A DNA stretch of 64,000 nt, taken from Spirochaetia bacterium (lineage in GTDB: Bacteria; Spirochaetota; Spirochaetia; Treponematales; Treponemataceae). Made by a program: the position numbers and the translations under genes. The notes beneath the pieces were generated by a model, which saw nothing but the letters and a program-made list of their open reading frames with translations, was not told where the DNA came from and made no database searches. Within the stretch, counting starts at the first letter, position 1. Each line of letters starts with the position of its first letter. Where the stretch lies: the NCBI GenBank assembly GCA_900769325.1, contig CAAGGF010000018.1, positions 62,001 to 126,000 of the forward strand, in the 5' to 3' direction. Positions 24,718 through 31,759 of the stretch are shown here, piece after piece.

Positions 24718-25158
24718 TTAAAAAAGTGTATTTACGACAACACTTTGAGGCTGCTTCTGGACGATTCCAGATTTTGTATAAACTTTATTTCTTGTCTGAG
24801 GCAATGCATTATCAATCACTTTTCTTACAAAATTTCTTGTCACAGAAATATAATCAGAAAGTGCCTTGTTTTCAGTCCTGCATTTCACAAGCTTTCCGCG
24901 TAAAACTGTAAAAAACTCAACGAATTTTTCATCTTTTTCAAAATTTTCCATCTTACCTTGCATTAATTCTTCCCGTTTTACATCAAGAGAATTAAAAGTA
25001 TCCATTAATTTTCCTATTGAAGAAGAAAGACTCATCAGCATCTGCCAGTCTTTTTGAATGACAGCTTTTCTGAATGAAACCTGATTCAAAATAACTTCGT
25101 CGAGAATTTTATTTTCTTCTGATAAAATAGAAAGCAACTGATTTACAGACTGATTCAT
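24718..25158 (-). CDS. flgN: FlgN-like flagellar export chaperone
   Basis: A 146-residue, fully helical cytoplasmic protein in the position of FlgN, the chaperone that keeps FlgK and FlgL soluble before export. The N-terminal helix (VNQLLSILSEENKILDEVIL) and the conserved-looking ENKALSDYISVTRNFV toward the C terminus fit the FlgN family. Sequence identity in this family is low, so the call rests partly on position. It is the first gene of the operon, with a perfect sigma-28 promoter about 25 bp upstream and AAGGA near the start. Confidence 0.8.
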   Translation of the reverse strand: MNQSVNQLLSILSEENKILDEVILNQVSFRKAVIQKDWQMLMSLSSSIGKLMDTFNSLDVKREELMQGKMENFEKDEKFVEFFTVLRGKLVKCRTENKALSDYISVTRNFVRKVIDNALPQTRNKVYTKSGIVQKQPQSVVVNTLF

Positions 25159-25185
25159 AAAAATTTTCCTTATAATCTTGTTTCT

Positions 25186-25212
25186 TTATCGGCATCAGAA
25201 TTTCTTACTTTA
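25186..25212 (-). promoter_or_regulatory. Perfect sigma-28 promoter of flgN-flgK-flgL-fliW-csrA
   Basis: On the - strand, TAAA (25212-25209), 15 bases, then GCCGATAA (25193-25186). This matches the flagellar TAAA-N15-GCCGATAA consensus at every defined position. The start point is expected about 20 nt before the flgN ATG. Confidence 0.85.
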
Positions 25213-25236
25213 GAAAAAAAATAAAAAATATTTGTA

Positions 25237-25266
25237 TTGACTAAAAAGAATAAATTCTGATAATAT
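25237..25266 (+). promoter_or_regulatory. Promoter of the tRNA cluster
   Basis: TTGACT (25237-25242), an 18-bp spacer and TAATAT (25261-25266). The start point is expected about 10 nt before tRNA-His. Confidence 0.65.
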
Positions 25267-25284
25267 AAAGAACATCAAATAAAC

Positions 25285-25357
25285 GGTGCCTGTAGTTCAG
25301 TGGTAGAGCGCCAGATTGTGGATCTGGTTGTCGTGGGTTCAATCCCCACCAGGCACC
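25285..25357 (+). tRNA. tRNA-His (GTG)
   Basis: Acceptor GTGCCTG/CAGGCAC with the extra 5' G(-1) opposite C73 that marks tRNA-His. The anticodon loop TTGTGGA gives GTG. T arm GTGGG-TTCAATC-CCCAC. First of a four-tRNA run. Confidence 0.96.
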
Positions 25358-25379
25358 CTTGCTTTTTTTAGCATAAACT

Positions 25380-25453
25380 GCGCCCGTAGCTCATCTGGAT
25401 AGAGTACCGGACTTCGAATCCGATGGTAGCAGGTTCGAATCCTGTCGGACGCA
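25380..25453 (+). tRNA. tRNA-Arg (TCG)
   Basis: The anticodon loop CTTCGAA gives TCG. Acceptor GCGCCCG pairs with CGGACGC except for one C-A mismatch at position 4-69. T loop TTCGAAT. It lies 22 bp after tRNA-His. Confidence 0.92.
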
Positions 25454-25460
25454 ATTTAAT

Positions 25461-25533
25461 GGGCCATTAGCTCAGCTGGTAGAGCAACAGACTCTTAATC
25501 TGTGGGTCGAAGGTTCGAACCCTTCATGGCTCA
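25461..25533 (+). tRNA. tRNA-Lys (CTT)
   Basis: Acceptor GGGCCAT/ATGGCTC with one G-T pair. The anticodon loop CTCTTAA gives CTT. T loop TTCGAAC. It lies 7 bp after tRNA-Arg. Confidence 0.95.
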
Positions 25534-25552
25534 TCACCTTTCTAACATTCAT

Positions 25553-25632
25553 GCGAGAGTGGTGAAATTGGCATACACGCTAGACTTAGGATCTAGTGCT
25601 TCGGCTTGAGGGTTCAAGTCCCTCCTCTCGCA
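25553..25632 (+). tRNA. tRNA-Leu (TAG)
   Basis: Acceptor GCGAGAG/CTCTCGC. The anticodon loop CTTAGGA gives TAG. The variable arm (TGCTTCGGCT) is longer than in class I tRNAs but short for a class II leucine tRNA. T arm GAGGG-TTCAAGT-CCCTC. Confidence 0.93.
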
Positions 25633-25706
25633 TAAAATCAAAACAAATATAACTAAAATAATTTTAAGCGGATTCTTTTAAGGTTTAAACTGACTGTTTT
25701 CCGTTG

Positions 25707-25735
25707 TTGACATTTTTTAAGTTATGTTATATATT
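25707..25735 (+). promoter_or_regulatory. Promoter of tRNA-Gly
   Basis: The consensus TTGACA (25707-25712), a 17-bp spacer and TATATT (25730-25735), about 42 bp before the tRNA. Confidence 0.65.
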
Positions 25736-25777
25736 TTTACAGCATACTGATTTCAAACATTCAGTATAAAATATTTT

Positions 25778-25849
25778 GCGGAAATAGCTCAATGGTAGAG
25801 CGCCACCTTGCCAAGGTGGATGTTGCGGGTCCGATTCCCGTTTTCCGCT
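25778..25849 (+). tRNA. tRNA-Gly (GCC)
   Basis: Acceptor GCGGAAA/TTTCCGC. The anticodon loop TTGCCAA gives GCC on a perfect CCACC/GGTGG stem. T arm GCGGG-TCCGATT-CCCGT, with one G-T closing pair. Separate promoter from the His-Arg-Lys-Leu run. Confidence 0.95.
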
Positions 25850-25858
25850 CTAAGTAAG

Positions 25859-25891
25859 AAAGCGATTCAGCAATGCCTGTTTCGCTTTTTT
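25859..25891 (+). terminator. Terminator after tRNA-Gly
   Basis: The arms AAAGCGA (25859-25865) and TCGCTTT (25882-25888) enclose a 16-nt loop, and the T tract extends to 25891. Confidence 0.7.
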
Positions 25892-25916
25892 CATTTATAA
25901 ATCACAGGAGTTAATA

Positions 25917-27272
25917 GTGAAACTCAACAAAGAATTTACAAAATTAGAAAAATCTGCCGTAAAACTAACGGTAACTGTCGAAAAAAGCGATGTTCAGGAA
26001 ACTTATAAAACAATTCTTGATAAGTATGTAAAAAATGCACAAATTCCTGGCTTTAGAAAAGGTCATGTTCCTGCATCAGTTCTTGAAAGAAAATTTTCAG
26101 ATGCATTAAAGCAGGATGCACTAAGCGAAATCATCGATAAATCATTAAACGAAGTTTTTGAAAACGAAAAAGAAAACCGACCTCTTCCGTATGCTCAGCC
26201 GGTAATGGAACAGCTTCCAGAATTAAACCTTGATTCAGACCTTTCATACACCGTAACTTTTGATGTTTTCCCTAAAGTAGAAGTAAAAGATTTCTCTGGC
26301 ATTACAATCAAAGAGCCGCAGGTTGAAATAACGGATAAAGACATCGAACGGGAACTTACAGCAATTCAGGAACGAAATGCAGTCGTAATGGACAAAAAAG
26401 ATTCTGAATCAGTTGCAAAAGATGACATCGTAACAATCAACTACAGCGAACTTGACGAAAACGATGAAGAAATCGAAGGTTCTAAACGCGAAGGTTTCGT
26501 ATTTACAGTCGGAACAGGTGAAAACATCTACAAAATCGACGACGAAATCATCGGAATGAAGAAAAACGAAACTAAACAGATTACTAAAACTTATTCAAAA
26601 GATGAAAAAGATGCTGACTTAGCCGGAAAAACTAAAAAAATCAGCGTTACAGTCACTTCATTAAAAATCAGAAACCTTCCTAAATTAGACGATGAACTTG
26701 CTCAGGATGTAAACGAAAAATTCAAAACTCTTGAAGACTTAAAAAATGACATCAAAAGAAGCCTTGAAACTGCAAAAAGCAGAAAAATCACAGAATTAAA
26801 AAACAATTCTCTTCTCTCTCAACTGGTAGAAAAAAATCCGTTTGAAATTCCTGTATCAATGCTTCAGGCTGAACTTGACGGACGCTGGAGAATGATGGCT
26901 CAGCAATTCCAGACAACACCTGAACAGCTTGAAAAAATGGTAACTGCTTCAGGTCAGTCAAAAGAAACAATGCTTGAACAGTGGACTGGCGACAGTGAAA
27001 AAATGCTCAAAAGCCGAATCATCGTTGATTCACTCATCCGCGAAAAAAATATCACTGTAACTCCAGAAGAAATCGAAGAACAGTATGCAAAAATTGCAGA
27101 AGAAGGCGGAATTTCTGTTGATGAAGTAAAAAAACATTATTCAGATCCTAGATCAAAAGAATATTTGATTGATGATACAAAAGAAAATAAACTTTACGAA
27201 GAAATTTACAAAACTGTAAAAGTTTCAAAAGGCGATAAAGTTAATTTTGACGAACTCTTTCAAATGAAATAA
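25917..27272 (+). CDS. tig: Trigger factor (ribosome-associated chaperone)
   Basis: Binds the ribosome exit tunnel near L23 and shields nascent chains, with a peptidyl-prolyl isomerase domain. The ribosome-binding signature is IPGFRKGHVPASVLERKF (about 41-58). The isomerase domain spans about 150-250 (KDDIVTINYSELDENDEEIE, then FVFTVGTGENIYKIDDEIIG), and the helical substrate arms follow. The start is a GTG at 25917 with CAGGAG upstream. The length of 451 residues is normal. The tig-clpP-clpX order is a common bacterial arrangement. Confidence 0.95.
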   Translation: MKLNKEFTKLEKSAVKLTVTVEKSDVQETYKTILDKYVKNAQIPGFRKGHVPASVLERKFSDALKQDALSEIIDKSLNEVFENEKENRPLPYAQPVMEQLPELNLDSDLSYTVTFDVFPKVEVKDFSGITIKEPQVEITDKDIERELTAIQERNAVVMDKKDSESVAKDDIVTINYSELDENDEEIEGSKREGFVFTVGTGENIYKIDDEIIGMKKNETKQITKTYSKDEKDADLAGKTKKISVTVTSLKIRNLPKLDDELAQDVNEKFKTLEDLKNDIKRSLETAKSRKITELKNNSLLSQLVEKNPFEIPVSMLQAELDGRWRMMAQQFQTTPEQLEKMVTASGQSKETMLEQWTGDSEKMLKSRIIVDSLIREKNITVTPEEIEEQYAKIAEEGGISVDEVKKHYSDPRSKEYLIDDTKENKLYEEIYKTVKVSKGDKVNFDELFQMK

Positions 27273-27282
27273 ATTTAATCGG

Positions 27283-27350
27283 AATGCTGTTTTTTAAATT
27301 CATAAATTCAAAAAAAATTTATGGAAACATAGAAAAGCAGCATTTTTTTT
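27283..27350 (+). terminator. Terminator after tig (two nested stems)
   Basis: Outer arms AATGCTG (27283-27289) and CAGCATT (27338-27344) are followed by a T tract to 27350. An inner CATAAATT/AATTTATG hairpin sits inside the long loop. Confidence 0.65.
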
Positions 27351-27457
27351 AACAATTTTTGAAAGTTTTAAATTCAGGTAACCTCTAAAAACCTCAGTTT
27401 TTCAAGGAAACCTTTAAAAGACAGAAAAATTCATTCGTCTTAAAATCAGGGGGAAAA

Positions 27458-28060
27458 ATGAACGAAAGCATGAACAATCTTATTCCGTATGTTGTTGAGC
27501 GAAGTGGAAATTCTGAAAGGTCTTACGATATTTTTTCAAGGCTTTTAAAAGACAGAATTATTTTTGTTGACGGAGAGATAAACGATCAAAATGCAGATAT
27601 AGTCGTAGCACAAATTCTTTATCTTGAATCAGAAAACCCGGATAAAGACATAAGTATTTATATAAATTCTCCAGGCGGTTCTGTTACTGCAGGTCTTGCA
27701 ATCTACGATACAATGCAATATGTAAAATGCCCTATTCAAACTATATGTCTTGGACAGGCTGCCAGTATGGGTGCATTTTTACTTGCAGGCGGAAGCAAAG
27801 GAAAGAGAATTGCACTTCCATCTTCAAGAATTATGATTCATCAGCCTTCAGGTGGTGCAAGCGGTCAGGAATCTGATTTTTCAATTCATACAAAAGAACT
27901 TATCCGCATGAAAAAACTTTCTATTAAGCATTTTGCAGAATGTACAGGAAAATCAGAAGAGCAAGTTGCAAAAGACATGGAACGCGATTTCTTCATGACA
28001 GCCGATGAAGCGTTAGAATACGGAATCATCGATAAAGTAATGAGAGGAAACAAAAAATAA
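27458..28060 (+). CDS. clpP: ATP-dependent Clp protease proteolytic subunit
   Basis: Serine protease barrel that works with ClpX. The catalytic Ser is in GQAASMGAFLL (about 105-110) and the His in SRIMIHQPSGG (about 131). SPGGSVTAGLAIYDTMQ (about 71-87) is the oxyanion strand. The length of 200 residues is normal. GGGGG precedes ATG 27458. The stop overlaps the clpX ATG by 1 bp (TAATG), so the two are translationally coupled. Confidence 0.97.
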   Translation: MNESMNNLIPYVVERSGNSERSYDIFSRLLKDRIIFVDGEINDQNADIVVAQILYLESENPDKDISIYINSPGGSVTAGLAIYDTMQYVKCPIQTICLGQAASMGAFLLAGGSKGKRIALPSSRIMIHQPSGGASGQESDFSIHTKELIRMKKLSIKHFAECTGKSEEQVAKDMERDFFMTADEALEYGIIDKVMRGNKK

Positions 28061-29310
28061 TGAAAATTTTCGGAAACGATTTAAAAACATGTTCTTTCTG
28101 CGGAAAACCGGTGGACAAAGACCGCAAAATCATAGAAGGTCCGAACAATTCTGTAAGAATTTGCAACAACTGCGTAAATGTCTGTCTGGATTATTTTAAC
28201 GACAAGTCAGAAAGCATAAATTCACTTAACCTTTCAAATGTTCCGACACCGAAAGAATTTAAGGAATACCTCGATCAATATGTAATCGGACAGGATCAGG
28301 CTAAAAAAGTTCTGTCAGTTGCCGTTTACAATCACTACAAACGACTTGCCCGCCCTAAAAACGAAGAAATGGCAAGCGAAATTAAAATCGAAAAGTCAAA
28401 TGTTCTTCTCATCGGTCCTACAGGTTCAGGAAAAACACTGCTTGCAAAAACTCTCGCACAAAAACTGAAAGTTCCTTTTGCAATTGCAGATGCGACTACC
28501 CTTACGGAAGCCGGCTATGTAGGTGATGATGTTGAAAATGTTCTTTTAAAATTGATAAATGCTGCCGATGGAAATGTAAAAGCTGCAGAAAAAGGAATTA
28601 TTTTCATCGACGAAATCGACAAAATCGGAAGAAAAGGTGAAAACACTTCAATTACACGCGATGTTTCAGGCGAAGGCGTTCAGCAGGCACTTTTAAAAAT
28701 CATCGAAGGCACAACTTCAGGCGTTCCTCCTCAGGGCGGAAGAAAACATCCAAATCAGGAATTAATCGAAATAGACACAACTAACATTCTGTTTATTCTT
28801 GGCGGTGCTTTTGTAGGTCTTGAAAAAATCATCGAGCAGAGGACGACAGAACATTCTATGGGATTCGGTTCAAAAATCGGAGAACTTACAGAAGCCCAAA
28901 AAATGGAACTTTTAAATCAGTGTACATCTGATGACCTTGTAAAATTCGGACTTATTCCAGAATTAATAGGACGAATGCCAATAAATGTTGCGTTGAAAGA
29001 ACTTACAAAAGATGACTTGATTTCCATTTTAACAGAACCAAAAAATGCAATTACAAAGCAGTTTCAGGCATCTTTCAAATTGGATAACGCAGAACTTACA
29101 TTTACACCGGAAGCAATCGAAGCAATTGCAGAACAGGCAATTCAGCAGAAAACTGGAGCCAGAGGTCTTCGTGCAATCGTTGAAAAAATGCTCACGGATT
29201 TAATGTATGAAATTCCGAGCGTTCCTGGCGAAAAAACTATCGAAATTACAAAAGAAATAGTTGAATCAAAAGGAAACTTCGATTTCAAAAGCATTATAAA
29301 AACAAAATAA
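28060..29310 (+). CDS. clpX: ATP-dependent Clp protease ATP-binding subunit ClpX
   Basis: AAA+ unfoldase that feeds tagged substrates to ClpP. It has an N-terminal zinc-binding domain (CSFCGK ... CNNCVNVC, residues 11-43). Walker A is GPTGSGKTLLAKTLA (about 125-139) and Walker B is IIFIDEIDKIGRK. The ClpP-contacting loop is IGFGS-like (MGFGSKIGE, about 267). At 416 residues it is a standard length. The start overlaps the clpP stop. Confidence 0.98.
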   Translation: MKIFGNDLKTCSFCGKPVDKDRKIIEGPNNSVRICNNCVNVCLDYFNDKSESINSLNLSNVPTPKEFKEYLDQYVIGQDQAKKVLSVAVYNHYKRLARPKNEEMASEIKIEKSNVLLIGPTGSGKTLLAKTLAQKLKVPFAIADATTLTEAGYVGDDVENVLLKLINAADGNVKAAEKGIIFIDEIDKIGRKGENTSITRDVSGEGVQQALLKIIEGTTSGVPPQGGRKHPNQELIEIDTTNILFILGGAFVGLEKIIEQRTTEHSMGFGSKIGELTEAQKMELLNQCTSDDLVKFGLIPELIGRMPINVALKELTKDDLISILTEPKNAITKQFQASFKLDNAELTFTPEAIEAIAEQAIQQKTGARGLRAIVEKMLTDLMYEIPSVPGEKTIEITKEIVESKGNFDFKSIIKTK

Positions 29311-29358
29311 ATGAATCTTGAAAATTTTTACTAAATTTTTCAAGGTGTCAAAAACTCT

Positions 29359-29390
29359 AAACAGTCATTCTGATTGCTTTCTGTTTTTTT
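29359..29390 (+). terminator. Probable terminator after clpX
   Basis: The arms AAACAG (29359-29364) and CTGTTT (29381-29386) are followed by further T to 29390. A second imperfect AT-rich stem lies just before it (about 29314-29342). Confidence 0.5.
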
Positions 29391-29426
29391 AAATCTTTAA
29401 AATTAAAAATTTTATGGGAGAAAAAT

Positions 29427-30452
29427 ATGGATTTTGTAGCAGAAATGAAGAAAAAAGCCGTGTCATTCGGAAAATCGCTGGTTTTACCGGAAGGAACAGA
29501 AGAACGAACTGTTCAGGCTGCGGCAAAAATTAAAGCAGAAGGCATTGCAAAAACTGTAATTTTACTCGGAGACGATTTAGAAGTAAAAAAAGTTGCAGCA
29601 GAAAAAAATGTCGATTTAACTGGAATTGAAATCATCAATCCAAAGACATCGCAATGGCAAAATGAGTTTGGAGACGAATACTTTAACCTCAGAAAAAAGA
29701 AAGTTGATGCAAACGGAAATCCTCTCATGAGCAATGAAAAAGCACATGAAGAAATTCTTGACCCGATGAAATTCGGTGCAATGATGGTTCATTTGGGAAA
29801 AGCGGATGCAATGGTTTCAGGAGCACTTTCTTCAACGGCCGATATGCTTAGGGCAGGACTTACAATCGTAAAAACTGCACAGGGAACTAAAACTGCTTCT
29901 TCTTGTTTTGTAATCGACACTCACAATCCAAAATGGGGACACGAAGGCTTATTAATTTTTTCAGACTGTGCTGTAGTTCCAGATCCAGATTCTGACCAGC
30001 TTTCAGACATCGCAGTTCAAGCCGCATCATCGTGCAGAACGCTACTTGGAGTTGAACCTGTTGTAGCCCTTCTTTCTTTCAGCACAAAAGGTTCTGGCGG
30101 AAAAGACAGTTCTGTTTTAAAAGTTCAGGAAGCACTTAAAAAAGTTCAGGAAAAAGCGCCTGGTTTACTCATCGACGGAGAACTTCAGGCTGATGCAGCA
30201 TTGATTCCTGAAGTTACAGACAAAAAAGCACCGAACAGCCCTGTACGCGGAAAAGTAAATACAATCATTTTCCCTAACTTGAACGCTGGAAACATCGGTT
30301 ATAAACTTGTACAAAGACTTGCAGGAGCTGACGCATACGGTCCTGTTCTTCAGGGATTTGCAAAGCCAATCAGTGATTTAAGCAGAGGCTGTTCAGTAGA
30401 AGACATTGTCGTTACAGCAGCAATAACTTTAGTTCAGGCAGGTTCTAACTAA
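29427..30452 (+). CDS. pta: Phosphate acetyltransferase
   Basis: Converts acetyl-CoA and phosphate to acetyl phosphate, the first step of acetate fermentation with ATP gain via acetate kinase. The protein is the short, single-domain type (341 residues). Family motifs are SLVLPEGTEERTVQAA (N-terminal), GKADAMVSGALSSTADMLRA (about 128-147) and FPNLNAGNIGYKLVQRLAGA (about 277-296). GGGAG precedes ATG 29427. No acetate kinase gene is visible in the window. Confidence 0.95.
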   Translation: MDFVAEMKKKAVSFGKSLVLPEGTEERTVQAAAKIKAEGIAKTVILLGDDLEVKKVAAEKNVDLTGIEIINPKTSQWQNEFGDEYFNLRKKKVDANGNPLMSNEKAHEEILDPMKFGAMMVHLGKADAMVSGALSSTADMLRAGLTIVKTAQGTKTASSCFVIDTHNPKWGHEGLLIFSDCAVVPDPDSDQLSDIAVQAASSCRTLLGVEPVVALLSFSTKGSGGKDSSVLKVQEALKKVQEKAPGLLIDGELQADAALIPEVTDKKAPNSPVRGKVNTIIFPNLNAGNIGYKLVQRLAGADAYGPVLQGFAKPISDLSRGCSVEDIVVTAAITLVQAGSN

Positions 30453-30472
30453 AGAAGGATTTATCCTTAAAA

Positions 30473-30598
30473 GTAAGGGTTGTTTACAAAAAAGTATAGT
30501 TCCTGGAGTAATTCAAAATTTGATTTGGAAACTCTACGCTATATACCATAGATTCTGAACTCAATTCAGAATGACGATACTTTTTAGACAGCCCTTAC
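30473..30598. repeat. Possible MITE-like element with 22-25 bp terminal inverted repeats
   Basis: The left end (30473-30497, GTAAGGGTTGTTTACAAAAA...) and the right end (30577-30598; its complement reads GTAAGGGCTGTCTAAAAAGT...) are imperfect inverted repeats. They bracket about 80 bp that includes the near-palindrome GATTCTGAACTCAATTCAGA. It fills the pta-30608 gap. No T tract follows, so it is unlikely to be a simple terminator. Only one copy is seen here. Confidence 0.4.
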
Positions 30599-30607
30599 CT
30601 TAATTTA

Positions 30608-31759
30608 ATGAAGAAAAAATTTATCCTTTTTTCAGCAGTAATATTTTCTCTGTACAGTTGTAAAACTCCCCCACAAACAGATAATCTTTTAAAAACAAAT
30701 CCTGAACCGCAAAAGCTTTCACTTTTATTTCTTGGCGATATAATGGCCCACACAGAAAATTTTAAAATGCAGGATTTCAACAAAATTTGGACAGATGTAA
30801 AGCTGATTTTCAATGAATGTGATTTTGTTTTTGGAAATATAGAATCTCCAGTCGATGACAGCCTTCCCTTTTCAAGTTATCCAGAATTCAATATGAAAAA
30901 TTCTTACCCCGAAGCGATGATTGATGCAGGAATAAACGTTTTTTCCCTTGCAAACAATCACATAAACGACCAGAAAATTGACGGAATAATTCAGACTTTT
31001 TTGTGGGCAGAAAAAACCGAAAATTCAGATAAAACTTACTTTTCAGGAATCAAAAATCCTTCAAATCCTCAAATCACATACAAAATAATCGAATACAATT
31101 CATGGAAAATAATTTTCTGTGCAGTTACAGAAATTTTAAATCGGAATACAGGAAAAGAATACATAAATTTTGTAAACTACACTGAAAAAGGGCGGAATGA
31201 TTTTATAAAAACTGTAAAAAACATCCGCCAGTCAAATGAATGCGATATTTTTATTCTGTCGATTCATACAAACGAAACGGAATATGTAAAAGATGTAAAA
31301 GAATCAAGAAAAAAATATTATCATTCTCTCATAGAAAACGGTGTAGATGTAATCTGGGCAAATCATCCGCATGTAGTCAGGGAACGGGAATTAATCGGTG
31401 AAAAAAATTCACAAAAAATAAAAAAAATAATTCTCTACGGAAACGGAAACACAATCAGCGGGCAAAGACGAAATCCGCAGTTCAAAAATCCTGAAAATCC
31501 AAGGGACAACACAGGAGACTCCCTTATGTTTTTTGCTGAATTTTCAAAAGATTTGCAAACGGGCGAAACTTATATTTCACGGACAAAACCATACTACATT
31601 ACAACTTACATAAATACCGCATGGAATTTCGTAATAAAAAATTTAGACGAAAATTTCATAAACTACCTTGAAGAAAACGGCCGCATTGACTGGAAAGAAT
31701 ACATAAAAAAACGAAAAGAAATTACAGAACAGACAAAGGAAACAATAATATGGCAATAG
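30608..31759 (+). CDS. CapA-like metallophosphoesterase-fold lipoprotein
   Basis: A 383-residue lipoprotein. The signal peptide ends in SLYSC (lipobox, Cys18), so the mature protein is membrane-anchored. The body matches the PGA_cap/CapA family: LLFLGDIMAH (about 41-50), FGNIESPVDD, FSLANNHINDQ, DIFILSIHTNETEY and IWANHPHVV carry the conserved Asp/Asn/His metal positions. In known relatives the family acts in poly-gamma-glutamate or other envelope polymer export, but no capsule genes are nearby, so substrate is unknown. No ribosome site is visible. The last 10 bp overlap the helicase gene. Confidence 0.8.
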   Translation: MKKKFILFSAVIFSLYSCKTPPQTDNLLKTNPEPQKLSLLFLGDIMAHTENFKMQDFNKIWTDVKLIFNECDFVFGNIESPVDDSLPFSSYPEFNMKNSYPEAMIDAGINVFSLANNHINDQKIDGIIQTFLWAEKTENSDKTYFSGIKNPSNPQITYKIIEYNSWKIIFCAVTEILNRNTGKEYINFVNYTEKGRNDFIKTVKNIRQSNECDIFILSIHTNETEYVKDVKESRKKYYHSLIENGVDVIWANHPHVVRERELIGEKNSQKIKKIILYGNGNTISGQRRNPQFKNPENPRDNTGDSLMFFAEFSKDLQTGETYISRTKPYYITTYINTAWNFVIKNLDENFINYLEENGRIDWKEYIKKRKEITEQTKETIIWQ

